Assembly: GCF_027923465.1 (NCBI RefSeq)
Contig: NZ_BRLB01000009.1
Coordinates: 62,001-126,000 of the forward strand
Reading direction: 5' to 3'
DNA: 64,000 nucleotides
Source: Vallitalea longa
GTDB taxonomy: Bacteria; Bacillota; Clostridia; Lachnospirales; Vallitaleaceae
Notes under the pieces: generated by a model
The model's input: only the letters and a program-made list of their open reading frames with translations
The model's database searches: none
What the model was told of the DNA's origin: nothing
Program-made: the position numbers and the translations under genes
Part shown: one piece after another, positions 27,997 to 37,782 of the stretch
Layout: every line of letters starts with the position of its first letter
Position numbering within the stretch: position 1 is the first letter of the stretch

Positions 27997-28683
27997 ATGT
28001 TACTACAAGAGCTTATGGAAGAACAACCTAAGTTGAAAAGGATGCTTGACGGTATGCCTGTAAGTATTAAAGAAAGATGTAGATTAAAGACATATAAAAG
28101 TAGCAGTACCATTTTAAAAAAAGGTGAAGAAATAAAATTTGTGAATATATTATGCAAAGGCGAATTAAATGTCATAAATGAATTTGCAAATGGAAGCATA
28201 TACATAATTGATACTAATAAAGCCATTGATTTTATAGGCGAAATGGAAGTTTTGGCCGATGAAGATAAAGCTATAGTAACTAATGAAGCAAAAACTGATT
28301 GTGTAGTTTTAAGAATATCTAAAAATGACTTTATGAAGTGGATTGAATGCGACAATTATATTACTCTAATTTTGGCTAAAAGATTGGCAACAAGGTCATG
28401 TCATACATCGTTTTATCAAGGATATTCTCATTATTACCCAGCAGTTCATATGATTAAGAGATTTATGATCGAATATGTTAAAAATGAAATAAATAATAAT
28501 GATATGGTATATATTAATAAAAAGAGACAAGAAATTGCAGATATATTAGGTATAAGCGTAAAGACTGTCGGAAGGAATATATCAAAATTAAAAGAACAAG
28601 GTTTGGTAACCATAAAAAAGGGAAAAATATATATTAATAAAAAGCAGTATAGAGATATGGTAAATACACTTGAGATATGGTAG
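27997..28683 (+). CDS. Crp/Fnr-family transcriptional regulator
   Basis: A 228-residue regulator. Residues about 10-130 form a cyclic-nucleotide-binding-like beta barrel (ILKKGEEIKFVNILCKGELNVI) and about 150-220 a winged helix-turn-helix (KRQEIADILGISVKTVGRNISKLKEQGLV). It lacks the Cys set of Fnr. GGAG precedes ATG. The next gene begins 38 bases downstream, so it may control the ADP-ribosylglycohydrolase/nucleoside block. Confidence 0.9.
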   Translation: MLLQELMEEQPKLKRMLDGMPVSIKERCRLKTYKSSSTILKKGEEIKFVNILCKGELNVINEFANGSIYIIDTNKAIDFIGEMEVLADEDKAIVTNEAKTDCVVLRISKNDFMKWIECDNYITLILAKRLATRSCHTSFYQGYSHYYPAVHMIKRFMIEYVKNEINNNDMVYINKKRQEIADILGISVKTVGRNISKLKEQGLVTIKKGKIYINKKQYRDMVNTLEIW

Positions 28684-28721
28684 ATGAAAGTCATAAAATG
28701 CACAAGAAAGGAAGAGACAAA

Positions 28722-30101
28722 ATGAAAGCGTGGGAAATGGAAAAAAATTTAATAGAATCAGCAATACCAAAGGTGTTAGAGGAAGAAGAACAACAATGGG
28801 ATATGATGGAAGATATAGGAAAATCAGAAGATGCCAGTATAAAACTTCTATGGGGAAGTAATGTACCTGGTTCAGGTGCACCAGAAAGAGTTATTATTGC
28901 AGGTGTACAAGCTCTTGAAAACAAAGGATGTATTGTAGAAGATTATGAAGACATTGTACAACAAGGTTTAGAAGCATTAAGAAATGATGATATGATAAAA
29001 CTTCATACTTTGACTTCAAAGTTATATCATCAGATGAATAATTGCAAAAAAGATGAAAAATCTTCATATTGGCAATATAAAGAATACAAAAATTGGAAAG
29101 AATATGAACAAGATGTTACTTTTATAAAAGACCCTTATGATGTACATTCAAAAGATTATGAAGAAAAAATTCTAATCGGTTGGAAATCACAACTAGTAGG
29201 TGGTGCTTTAGGTACTGCTATTGAAGGTTATACAACTGATAATTTAAGGAAAACTTTTGGTGAGATTAGAGATTATGTTAGAAAACCTAATACACTAAAT
29301 GATGATATCACTTTTGAATTGGCTTTTCTAAAAGCACATATGGAAAAAGGAGGTGATGTAGACTCAGTAGACATTGCTCATGAGTGGATAGGTCTAATAC
29401 CTGCTGGATGGTCAGCAGAAGAGGTAGCACTTAGAAATATCCGTTATGGAATTTACCCACCTGAAAGTGGTACGTTCTGTAATCCTTATTGTGAATGGAT
29501 TGGAGCACAGATGAGAGGTGCTATATGTGGTATGGTGGCACCAGGTAATCCGAAAGAGGCAGCAAGACTTGCATGGCTTGATGGACAAGTTTCTCACTAT
29601 AATAATGGAATAATAGGCGAGATATTTAATGCTATGCTAGTGTCGTTATCATTCACAAAATCAGATGTAAGATTATTATTAAAAGAAGTAATCAATATGA
29701 TTCCAAGCAAAAGTGAGTATTATTCAGTTGTTAAATTTGCTCTTGATCAATGTGAGAAATCAGATAACTGGGAACAAGCATGGAGACCATGTGAAAAGAA
29801 ATATGAAAGATATAATTGGATTCATGCTTATCCAAATGCGGCAGCAGAAGTTGTTGCACTATGGTTTGGAAATGGCGATTATGACGAAACCCTTCATATT
29901 ATTGCTATGGAAGGTGTTGACGTAGATTGTAATGCAGCTCAGATTATGACAGCTATAGGGATTATTGTTGGTAAAGATAAAATCGCTGACAAGTGGACTG
30001 AACCATTTGAAAATAATATTGTAACATACGTAAGAGGTATGGAGAATATTAGTATTGACGAGTTAACTAAGTGGACAGTTGAAAGTTGTAGAAACGCTTA
30101 A
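28722..30101 (+). CDS. ADP-ribosylglycohydrolase-family protein
   Basis: A 459-residue protein. From about residue 150 it shows the ADP-ribosylglycohydrolase fold signatures: GWKSQLVGGALGTAIEGY (the GxxxGxAxGxxxE region) and LNDDITFELAFLKAH, standing for the TDDT metal motif with changes at its outer positions. About 140 N-terminal residues are extra helices. The ATG at 28722 has AAAGGAAGAG upstream; an in-frame ATG at 28677 overlaps the regulator gene. Members remove ADP-ribose from proteins or nucleosides. Beside a nucleoside transporter and two nucleoside hydrolases, a role in breaking N-glycosidic bonds of scavenged nucleosides is plausible. Confidence 0.8.
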   Translation: MKAWEMEKNLIESAIPKVLEEEEQQWDMMEDIGKSEDASIKLLWGSNVPGSGAPERVIIAGVQALENKGCIVEDYEDIVQQGLEALRNDDMIKLHTLTSKLYHQMNNCKKDEKSSYWQYKEYKNWKEYEQDVTFIKDPYDVHSKDYEEKILIGWKSQLVGGALGTAIEGYTTDNLRKTFGEIRDYVRKPNTLNDDITFELAFLKAHMEKGGDVDSVDIAHEWIGLIPAGWSAEEVALRNIRYGIYPPESGTFCNPYCEWIGAQMRGAICGMVAPGNPKEAARLAWLDGQVSHYNNGIIGEIFNAMLVSLSFTKSDVRLLLKEVINMIPSKSEYYSVVKFALDQCEKSDNWEQAWRPCEKKYERYNWIHAYPNAAAEVVALWFGNGDYDETLHIIAMEGVDVDCNAAQIMTAIGIIVGKDKIADKWTEPFENNIVTYVRGMENISIDELTKWTVESCRNA

Positions 30102-30142
30102 AAAGCCTAAGTAATCATTATGTCAAATGATTATTTATAAGG

Positions 30143-30171
30143 TTGAAAATAAGAAGTTCATAGTGTATAAT
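30143..30171 (+). promoter_or_regulatory. Promoter of the nucleoside transporter operon
   Basis: TTGAAA (30143-30148), 17-base spacer, TATAAT (30166-30171) with TG just before it; 60 bases upstream of the binding-protein gene. Confidence 0.65.
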
Positions 30172-30231
30172 AATAACTTGTAAATTGTAGAAATATGTCA
30201 ATTTATAACAAAAAAAACAAAGGGGGAATAA

Positions 30232-31401
30232 ATGATGAAAAAATCATTAATCCTAATATTAGCACTAGTAATGACAGTATCTATGGTTTTTGCCGGATGT
30301 GGTAAAAAACAAGATGATACTAAAACTCCAGACACTGGAGAATCTGTTGACAAAGAAGAAAACAACGACGACAAAACAGCGGACACAGATACAGATGACG
30401 TACTTAAAATTAAATTATTAATCAATGGTAACCTTGGTGACAAATCATTCTTTGATTCAGCAAAGGCAGGACTTGAACTTATTGAAAACAAGTATGGTGA
30501 TAAGGTAGTAGTTGAACATGAAGAAATGACTTATGATGAAACTAAATGGGAACCAGCCTTATTAGATGCATCTGACAAAGATTATGATATAATCATTGTC
30601 GGAACATATCAGATGGCTGAGATTCTTCAAGACGTAGCAGTTGATTATCCAGATAAGAGATACATTATCTTTGATTCAGCTGTTGATTATGAAGGATTTG
30701 ATCTACCTAATGTATATTCAATAGAATATAAGCAAAATGAAGGTTCATTCTTAGCAGGTGTGCTTGCTACAAGAATAACTACTTCAGGTATAGAAAAAAC
30801 TAATGAAGACAAAAAAATCGGTTTTATCGGTGGTATGGAAAACAACGTTATCAACGATTTCCTAGTTGGTTATATCGATGGAGCTCTATATGCTGATAAA
30901 GATACAAAAGTAGCAAGTTCATATATCGGTGGATTCGATGATGTTGCTACAGCAAAAGAAATGAGTTTAACTCAATACAAACAAGGTGGAGTAGACATTG
31001 GATTCAACGTTGCAGGACAAGCTGGTCTTGGACAAATTGAGGCAGCAGCAGAGGCAGATAAATATGTTATTGGTGTAGACTCTGACCAATCTGCATTGTT
31101 TGCAGAAGACAAAAATAAATCTGATAGAATATTAACATCAGTTTTAAAAAGAGTAGACCAATCATTACTTCGTGCAATTGATATGCATATAGAAGGAACT
31201 TTACCATATGGTGAAGCTGAAAGCCTTGGATTTAAAGAAAAAGCTATAGACATAGTTGATACTAATCCAAATGTTCCAGCAGAAATTATGGAAGAATTAG
31301 CTGAAATAGAACAAAAAATTATTGATGGAGAAATAAAAGTAAAATCTGCATTTAGCATGACTCAAGATGAAATAGCTGAATTAAGAGATTCTGTTAAATA
31401 A
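30232..31401 (+). CDS. BMP-family nucleoside-binding lipoprotein
   Basis: A 389-residue extracytoplasmic binding protein. The signal peptide ends in a lipobox (VFAGC, Cys about 22), followed by an Asp/Glu/Lys-rich linker to about residue 60. The mature domain resembles BMP/PnrA proteins (LLINGNLGDKSFFDSAKAGLE, then FLAGVLATRIT and KIGFIGGMENNVINDFLVGYIDGA), which bind purine or pyrimidine nucleosides. AGGGGGAAT precedes two adjacent ATGs; either could be used. Followed by its ATPase and two permeases. Confidence 0.93.
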   Translation: MMKKSLILILALVMTVSMVFAGCGKKQDDTKTPDTGESVDKEENNDDKTADTDTDDVLKIKLLINGNLGDKSFFDSAKAGLELIENKYGDKVVVEHEEMTYDETKWEPALLDASDKDYDIIIVGTYQMAEILQDVAVDYPDKRYIIFDSAVDYEGFDLPNVYSIEYKQNEGSFLAGVLATRITTSGIEKTNEDKKIGFIGGMENNVINDFLVGYIDGALYADKDTKVASSYIGGFDDVATAKEMSLTQYKQGGVDIGFNVAGQAGLGQIEAAAEADKYVIGVDSDQSALFAEDKNKSDRILTSVLKRVDQSLLRAIDMHIEGTLPYGEAESLGFKEKAIDIVDTNPNVPAEIMEELAEIEQKIIDGEIKVKSAFSMTQDEIAELRDSVK

Positions 31402-31483
31402 TGGTTTTATAAGAAATTTAGATGGTGCATTTATTGTAAAAGGTAAATGTACCTTCTTAATAATAAGCTAATGGAGTGATAAT

Positions 31484-33037
31484 ATGCAAAACGAACTACT
31501 TAATATGGAGAAAATAACTAAAGTTTATCCAAGTGGTATTGTAGCTAACGATGGAGTTGACTTCTCTATTAGAGAAGGAGAAATTCACGCTATTTGTGGA
31601 GAGAATGGTGCTGGAAAATCAACTTTAATGAAAATATTATTTGGACTTCATACTCCAGAGGAAGGTAAAATTACCTTAAGAGGTAAAACGATACACATAA
31701 CATCACCTACGGTTGCCATCCAGTATGGTATTGGTATGGTGCATCAACACTTTATGTTAGTTCCTTCTTTAACTGTTGCAGAAAATATGGTACTAGGAGT
31801 AGAACCAAAAAAAGGTCTATTTATTGATATGGACAAAGCAATAAAAACAACCGAAGAATTATCCGAAAAGTATAATCTGATTGTAGACCCTAAGGCAAAA
31901 GTTGAAGACATACCAGTTGGAATTAAGCAAAAGGTTGAAATACTTAAGGCTCTACTTAGAGGAGCTAAGATTTTGATACTAGATGAACCCACAGCTGTAC
32001 TTACTCCTCAAGAGACAAAAGAATTATTTAATCAGTTGAAATTACTGAAAGAAAAAGGACATACCATAATATTTATTTCTCATAAATTAAACGAAGTAAT
32101 AGAGTTATGTGATCGTATAACAGTTATGAGAAACGGTAAAAGTAAGGGTGTCTATAATACAAGTGATGTAACAGAAGAAGATATATCAAGATTAATGGTA
32201 GGAAGAGATGTAATACTTAAAGTAGAAAAAGAAAAAGCTTCTCCAAAAGAAACTGTTCTTGATGTAGAAAAGTTAGTATATGTCAACGAATTAGGAAAAC
32301 AAGCACTAAAAGGAATTTCATTTAGCGTTAGAAAAGGTGAAATACTAGGAGTCGCTGGTGTAGAAGGAAATGGACAAAGAGAATTGGTAGAATCAATAAC
32401 AGGATTGGAAAAGCCAACATCCGGAAGTATTAAGATAAATAAAAATCAAGTAATAGGAAAAACAATAAAACAAATCAGAAGACTAGGTACATCACATATA
32501 CCAGAGGATAGAATGACTTATGGTGTGGCTGGTGATGTAAGTATAGAACAAAATGTAATATCTGATAAATACGATACAAAAGAATTAAACGGTAAGATAT
32601 TATTGAAAACAAAGACAATAAAAGAAAAAGCAAATAGATTGATAAAAGAATATAGGGTGAAGTGTAATTCTGCTAATCAAAAAGTTAGAATGTTATCTGG
32701 TGGTAATATACAAAAAGTAGTTGTTGCAAGAGAATTTTCAGGAGGACCAAAGCTTCTTATAGCTAACCAGCCTACAAGAGGTATAGACGTAGGAGCAACC
32801 GAATTCATTAGAAAGAGATTGGTTGAACTTAGGGATGAAGGTACTGCTGTATTGCTTATTTCAGCTGACTTGAACGAGGTATTAGAACTAAGTGACAGTT
32901 TGATTGTAATGTATGGTGGAGAAATAGTCGCATATATAGAAGATGCAAGTACAATAACTGAGGAAGAATTAGGTCTATATATGTTAGGAGTAAAAAAACA
33001 AACACCAGAAGAGATTAGGAGGGTTATTAATGCGTAA
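31484..33037 (+). CDS. Nucleoside ABC transporter, double ATPase
   Basis: A 517-residue protein with two ABC ATPase domains. The first has Walker A GENGAGKST and Walker B ILILDEPTAVLTP; the second has GVEGNGQRE in place of a standard Walker A and signature LSGGNIQK, as usual in this type of sugar/nucleoside importer where one site is degenerate. It energises the two permeases that follow; it overlaps the first by 8 bases. Confidence 0.93.
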   Translation: MQNELLNMEKITKVYPSGIVANDGVDFSIREGEIHAICGENGAGKSTLMKILFGLHTPEEGKITLRGKTIHITSPTVAIQYGIGMVHQHFMLVPSLTVAENMVLGVEPKKGLFIDMDKAIKTTEELSEKYNLIVDPKAKVEDIPVGIKQKVEILKALLRGAKILILDEPTAVLTPQETKELFNQLKLLKEKGHTIIFISHKLNEVIELCDRITVMRNGKSKGVYNTSDVTEEDISRLMVGRDVILKVEKEKASPKETVLDVEKLVYVNELGKQALKGISFSVRKGEILGVAGVEGNGQRELVESITGLEKPTSGSIKINKNQVIGKTIKQIRRLGTSHIPEDRMTYGVAGDVSIEQNVISDKYDTKELNGKILLKTKTIKEKANRLIKEYRVKCNSANQKVRMLSGGNIQKVVVAREFSGGPKLLIANQPTRGIDVGATEFIRKRLVELRDEGTAVLLISADLNEVLELSDSLIVMYGGEIVAYIEDASTITEEELGLYMLGVKKQTPEEIRRVINA

Positions 33038-34094
33038 AAATCTGAAATTTGAAGTCGTTCGTACTAGTTTAGCGATATTAATTGCATTAGTAATAGCTTT
33101 GATAATTATATTTTCTACAAGTAGTGAACCAGGTACAGCCTTAAAAGAGTTCATTATTGGACCATTAGATAGTGTTAGACACTTTGGAAATGTAATTGAG
33201 CTTGCAATACCTCTAATGTTTACAGGTCTTGCAGTAAGTATAATGTTTAGGGCACAACAATTTAATCTAGGTGCAGAAGGGGGATTCTTTATTGGTGGTA
33301 TAGGTGCCATGATTATTTCAATAAAGGCGACATTACCAATCGTAGCTCATCCTTTTGCAGCAATAATATTTGGTGGTTTATTAGGAGCAATAATAGTTAG
33401 TATACCTGCATTTCTAAAGGTCAAATGGAATGCTACTGAATTAGTTTCTTCATTGATGCTTAACTATATTGCACTATTTTTAGGACTATATTTATTGAAT
33501 TATTATTTTAGAGACCCTAATTCAGGTGCTATAGCTTCTTATAAAATACCTAAAACAGCTAAGCTTATGGTAATTTTTCCTGGTACAAGGATTCATGCAG
33601 GTCTGATAATTGTTGCTGTAATGGTTATTCTTTGTTACTATTTCCTATACAAAACTAAATGGGGATATGAGATAAGAGTAACTGGAGAAAACAAGAGATT
33701 TGCAGAATATTCAGGGATAAATACAGCTAAAGTGATTATCCTCTCTCAAGTCTTAGGTGGATTCTTAGCTGGTATGGGAGGTTCTATAGAAGTACTTGGT
33801 TTATATAGAAGATTCACATGGCAGGAATTGCCTGGTTACGGCTGGGATGGTATTATAGTTGCAATATTAGCAAGAAACAATCCATTATATGTTCCTATAG
33901 GTGCTGTTTTCTTAGCTTATCTTAGAATAGGTGCGGATTTAATGGCCAGAGGTTCAGATGTTCAAAACGAAGTTGTGTCAATAATCCAAGGTGTGATTAT
34001 AGTATTTATAGTTGCTGAAAGTTTCTTGTCCAAATATAAACACAAACTAGTATATAAAGAAGCTAAAAAGTTAAGCGTAAAGGGGGCAAAATAA
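33030..34094 (+). CDS. Nucleoside ABC transporter permease 1
   Basis: A 354-residue permease of the BMP-type nucleoside importers, with about 9-10 membrane segments; the family segments FNLGAEGGFFIGGIGAM, WNATELVSSLMLNYIALFLGLYLL and GLYRRFTWQELPGYGWDGIIVAIL are visible. Starts inside the ATPase gene and ends 1 base before the second permease. Confidence 0.92.
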   Translation: MRKNLKFEVVRTSLAILIALVIALIIIFSTSSEPGTALKEFIIGPLDSVRHFGNVIELAIPLMFTGLAVSIMFRAQQFNLGAEGGFFIGGIGAMIISIKATLPIVAHPFAAIIFGGLLGAIIVSIPAFLKVKWNATELVSSLMLNYIALFLGLYLLNYYFRDPNSGAIASYKIPKTAKLMVIFPGTRIHAGLIIVAVMVILCYYFLYKTKWGYEIRVTGENKRFAEYSGINTAKVIILSQVLGGFLAGMGGSIEVLGLYRRFTWQELPGYGWDGIIVAILARNNPLYVPIGAVFLAYLRIGADLMARGSDVQNEVVSIIQGVIIVFIVAESFLSKYKHKLVYKEAKKLSVKGAK

Positions 34095-34095
34095 T

Positions 34096-35052
34096 ATGGA
34101 AGAGTTATTTAACATCATTTTCAATACTGAATTTTGGTATTCTGTTTTAAGAGTAACAACTCCAATACTATTTGCTGCTCTTGGGGCATTGATTTCAGAT
34201 AGAGCGGGAGTTATAAATATTGCTCTTGAAGGAATTATGTTAATATCAGCTTTAACAGGTGTTTTGGTAAGCGCTGCATTTCAGAGTGCATGGTTAGGAT
34301 TATTAGGAGCGGTTGTCATAGGTGCATTGGTAGGTCTATTGCTAGCGTATTTCTCACTTAATCTTAAGACGGATATAATATTATCTGGGATTGCCCTTAA
34401 CCTTATGGCTGCTGGAGGAACAGTTTTCGTTTTATTCCTAGTAGTTAATAACAAAGGTATTTCTACAGATTTAGCAAGTAAGGTTATGCCAAACATTACT
34501 ATACCATTAATAGATAAAATTCCTATATTAGGACCTATAATTTCAGGGCATAACGTATTAACATATATATCTATATTATCAGTTATATTTATTTTTTACT
34601 TATTATATAAAACTCCTCTTGGACTTAAAATCAGGGCTGTTGGAGAGAATCCTAATGCAGCTGATTCAGTAGGTATTAGTGTAAGGAAGATAAAATATAT
34701 TGCTCTCGTACTTAGTGGTGTTTTTGCAGGATTTGGTGGAGCTTTCATGTCAATGGGGTATTTATCATATTTCTCAAAAAACATGACAGATGGTAGAGGT
34801 TTCATAGCCTTAGCAGCTGAAGCAATGGGAGGTGCTACACCTATTGGTACATTCCTGACATCGTTATTCTTTGGATTTGCAAATGCTTTAGCTAACAATT
34901 TACAAACTCTTAGGGTACCGTATCAATTAGTACAGATGATACCATACATTGCAACGTTGTTCGGTTTAGCAATATATGCATCAAGAAAACAATCTCAGAT
35001 TAAAAAGCTTAAGAGACAAAAAGTTAAGTTGATAAGCAAAGATAATGTTTAA
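34096..35052 (+). CDS. Nucleoside ABC transporter permease 2
   Basis: A 318-residue permease, partner of the preceding one. It has SDRAGVINIALEGIMLI near the N terminus, AVGENPNAADSVGISV in a cytoplasmic loop, and GRGFIALAAEAMGGATPIG, all typical of this family. AAAGGGGGC precedes its ATG. A large hairpin terminator follows. Confidence 0.92.
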   Translation: MEELFNIIFNTEFWYSVLRVTTPILFAALGALISDRAGVINIALEGIMLISALTGVLVSAAFQSAWLGLLGAVVIGALVGLLLAYFSLNLKTDIILSGIALNLMAAGGTVFVLFLVVNNKGISTDLASKVMPNITIPLIDKIPILGPIISGHNVLTYISILSVIFIFYLLYKTPLGLKIRAVGENPNAADSVGISVRKIKYIALVLSGVFAGFGGAFMSMGYLSYFSKNMTDGRGFIALAAEAMGGATPIGTFLTSLFFGFANALANNLQTLRVPYQLVQMIPYIATLFGLAIYASRKQSQIKKLKRQKVKLISKDNV

Positions 35053-35070
35053 ATAAATAAGCTAAGTTAT

Positions 35071-35145
35071 AATAAAGCCGCTAGTATTAATATTGGTTAT
35101 AAAATAATGTATTTTAACCGATATTAATATAAGGCTTTATTTTGT
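35071..35145 (+). terminator. Large hairpin after the transporter operon
   Basis: AATAAAGCC (35071-35079) pairs with GGCTTTATT (35133-35141), with a second stem TATTAATATTGGTTA / TAACCGATATTAATA inside, then TTTTG. Likely terminator; it may allow readthrough to the hydrolases. Confidence 0.7.
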
Positions 35146-35224
35146 ATAAATTAGCTATTATGAATGGAACTATTTACAATGTATATAATTTATTTGAGTA
35201 TTTAAAAACGTAGGAGGACTGATT

Positions 35225-36157
35225 ATGGCAAAACCAGTAATTATTGATTGTGATCCTGGACATGATGATGCCATTGCTTTATTACTGGCACTAGGAAGTA
35301 ATGAAATTGATGTAAAAGGTATAACGACTGTTGCAGGTAATCAAACAGGAGATAAGACTATTAATAATGCTCTAAGAGTACTGAGTTATTTAGATATAGA
35401 AAAAGAAGTCGCACAAGGAGCAACAAAACCTCTAGTTAGGGAGTTGATTACAGCAGCAGCAGTTCATGGTGAGAGTGGATTGGAAGGACCTAAGTTGCCA
35501 GATCCGGCTTTTCTAAAAAGCGAGAAATCTGCTATAGAATCGATGAATGAAATTATAACCAATTCAAAAGAAAAAGTAACTCTTATTCCAACAGGACCAC
35601 TAACTAATATAGCGAATTTATTTTTATCTTATCCCGAAATTAAAGATCATATTGAAGAAATAGTTCTTATGGGAGGAGCATGCTTTGGAGGTAATTGGAC
35701 ACCTGCTGCGGAATTTAATATTCTTGTTGATCCAGAAGCAGCTGATATAGTATTTCGTAGTGGATTACCAATAACCATGTGTGGACTTGATGTTACACAC
35801 AAAGCTCAAGTTTTTAAAGATGACACAGAACGTATTAGGAGCATAGGAAATAAAGCAAGTAAGTTAGTAGCTGAATTATTGGATTATTTTAGTATATTCC
35901 ATATGAATCCTAACTTCGGTTTTGATGGACCTCCATTACATGATGTATGTGCAGTAGCTTATGTCTTGGATCCAAGTATTTTCATTGCTAAGAAACATAA
36001 TGTGGAAATAGATATGACAGGTGAGTTGACAGTGGGTGCAACAGTGGTGGATTATTATGATAATACTGGCAGAGAAAAGAATGTCAATGTTGTTTTCGAT
36101 TTGGATAGAGAGAAATTTATAGATATGTTATATAATACTTTAAAATATTTTAATTAA
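35225..36157 (+). CDS. Nucleoside hydrolase (first of two)
   Basis: A 310-residue inosine-uridine-type nucleoside hydrolase, which splits nucleosides into base and ribose. The Ca2+-binding signature DCDPGHDDAIALLLAL is at residues 8-23, ILVDPEAADIVFRSG forms the middle, and the catalytic-region GFDGPPLHDVCAVAY lies near residue 240. GTAGGAGG precedes ATG. Tandem with a paralogue 16 bases downstream. Confidence 0.94.
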   Translation: MAKPVIIDCDPGHDDAIALLLALGSNEIDVKGITTVAGNQTGDKTINNALRVLSYLDIEKEVAQGATKPLVRELITAAAVHGESGLEGPKLPDPAFLKSEKSAIESMNEIITNSKEKVTLIPTGPLTNIANLFLSYPEIKDHIEEIVLMGGACFGGNWTPAAEFNILVDPEAADIVFRSGLPITMCGLDVTHKAQVFKDDTERIRSIGNKASKLVAELLDYFSIFHMNPNFGFDGPPLHDVCAVAYVLDPSIFIAKKHNVEIDMTGELTVGATVVDYYDNTGREKNVNVVFDLDREKFIDMLYNTLKYFN

Positions 36158-36173
36158 TATAGGGAGGCACAAA

Positions 36174-37103
36174 ATGACTAAAATACCTATTATAATAGAT
36201 ACTGACCCAGGTTGTGACGATACAACAGCCATATTGATGTGTTTAGCCTGTGAGAAGTTTGATGTAAGAGCTATCACTAGTGTGGGAGGAAATGTGGGTA
36301 TAGAAAAGACTTCCAACAATGCAAGAAAGATAGTTGAACTATCAGGAAAAGATGTTAAAGTAGCTGTAGGAGTAAAACATCCCATAGTAAGAAAATTAGT
36401 GACTGCAGAATATGTTCATGGAATTTCTGGATTAGGAAATATAACATTAGAAGAACCTAGTATGCCTTATTATGAGAAAGACGCTATAGATACTATTTAT
36501 GAAGAAGCTATAAAAGCTCATGGAAAGCTCAGATTATTGACTCTTGGACCATTAACCAATATTGCTGTAGCTTTACTGAAATATCCTAAGTTGAAGGAAA
36601 TGATAGATAGTATTGTATTCATGGGTGGTGCAATTAACCTTGGCAATGTGACACCAGCTGCTGAATTCAACATCTATGCTGACCCAGAAGCTGCTAGAAT
36701 AGTATTCGATTCTGGTATAGACATGACTATGATCGGATTGGATGTAACCCATGAGACTATTGTTACGAAAGAACAGAATAAGAGACTCCATAAGTATAAC
36801 AGCAAAGTAGCTAAAGTAGTAGCTAAGTTGATAGATTATACTATTGATAAAGAGAACCCATATAATGACAAAGGCGGTGTAATGCACGATCCATTAGCTG
36901 CCGCAACCTTAATTGACAGTAGTGTTGTTGAGACTGAAGATTATTATGTTGATGTTGAATTGAAGAGTGATATAACAAGAGGAAAAACAGTGACTGATGT
37001 ATTTAGAGTTACTGAAAACAAACCCAACATACATGTTGCTGTAAAATCGGATAATAACAAGTTTCTGGATATATTAGAAGATATGATAAGTAAATACGAA
37101 TAA
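36174..37103 (+). CDS. Nucleoside hydrolase (second of two)
   Basis: A 309-residue paralogue of the preceding hydrolase; signature DTDPGCDDTTAILMCLA, IYADPEAARIVFDSG and MHDPLAAATLID. The change of DDA to DDT after the metal Asp pair and different flanks suggest another base preference. GGGAGG precedes ATG. Confidence 0.94.
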   Translation: MTKIPIIIDTDPGCDDTTAILMCLACEKFDVRAITSVGGNVGIEKTSNNARKIVELSGKDVKVAVGVKHPIVRKLVTAEYVHGISGLGNITLEEPSMPYYEKDAIDTIYEEAIKAHGKLRLLTLGPLTNIAVALLKYPKLKEMIDSIVFMGGAINLGNVTPAAEFNIYADPEAARIVFDSGIDMTMIGLDVTHETIVTKEQNKRLHKYNSKVAKVVAKLIDYTIDKENPYNDKGGVMHDPLAAATLIDSSVVETEDYYVDVELKSDITRGKTVTDVFRVTENKPNIHVAVKSDNNKFLDILEDMISKYE

Positions 37104-37136
37104 TTATAACTTATAGTAATGTTCTTATAAATAGTA

Positions 37137-37166
37137 AGCTGTCTCTAAGGAATTAGAGGCAGCTTA
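37137..37166 (+). terminator. Hairpin after the nucleoside hydrolases
   Basis: AAGCTGTCTCTAA pairs with TTAGAGGCAGCTT (one G-T pair). No good T run follows, so it may be a weak terminator or an mRNA end barrier. Confidence 0.5.
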
Positions 37167-37367
37167 AGTATATGCTATATCATTGATTTGTTCATCTATT
37201 TCCACATCGATATCAAGAGCATAATGCCATCATCCAAAACCTGAATCACCAGTAATCGCTGTTAGAGGGGTATACATTTCAAGTTCATTTGATGAACCTG
37301 CACCTTTATTCTCGATGATCTCTACAACTCTATAGTTGTAAATCCCTGTTCTTGTTGATATATTTCT
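37164..37367 (-). pseudogene. Broken C-terminal remnant of an unknown protein
   Basis: On the minus strand 68 codons read as a sensible protein tail (NYRVVEIIENKGAGSSNELE, then MYTPLTAITGDSGFG and WHYALDIDVEIDEQ) with one in-frame TGA at 37230-37232, between GFG and WHY, and no start. Stop TAA at 37164-37166. The amino acid make-up is that of an ordinary folded domain, unlike nearby noncoding DNA. TGA before W-H could be a decayed TGG (Trp). I do not recognise the family. Confidence 0.45.
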
Positions 37368-37488
37368 ATATTATTGTTTATACCATATCTTTAGAAAAAA
37401 TCAAATATTTGCTTGAATTTATAAAATTAATGCTGATTAAATGTGCATATAGTGAAAATATATAATAAACTAAAAAAATATAAAGTTG

Positions 37489-37517
37489 TTGACATACATA
37501 TGTAAAATATGTATAAT
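37489..37517 (+). promoter_or_regulatory. Perfect-consensus promoter upstream of the lone radical SAM gene
   Basis: TTGACA (37489-37494), exactly 17 bases, TATAAT (37512-37517). The next intact gene is 450 bases away, so the transcript would include the remnant and small ORF described below. Confidence 0.7.
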
Positions 37518-37782
37518 TATACTGAAAGTAGACACAATATTTTAATTTTGGAATGTTTCCATATATTGATATTTAGATGTCTATATATAGATAAAAGAAT
37601 AGAAAATTACTATTTTACTAAATATTCAAAGCTTATTCTATACATGGATTAATGATGATAATTATTACGGATTAAGAGGGGTATGTAAATTATTAGGGGA
37701 AGGTAGCTTTTTTATATTATATCAATTACTTAGAGAAAAAAACTATATATTCTGTTGATGTAAAACAATTCTCATATGTCAT

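Larger units (their letters stand above)
37104..37782. other. Intergenic region with gene remnants
   Basis: About 680 bases without an intact gene. It holds a hairpin (37137-37166), a broken minus-strand coding remnant (37164-37367), a perfect-consensus promoter (37489-37517) and, from about 37603, a plus-strand frame open for 51 codons up to a TGA at 37756 that then runs in the same frame into the small ORF at 37783. Confidence 0.5.

Noticed and set aside
27876-28355. 159-codon minus-strand frame opposite the Crp/Fnr gene
   Set aside because: Overlaps a clear regulator gene; its Ser/Phe/Leu-rich composition is typical of antisense AT-rich DNA.
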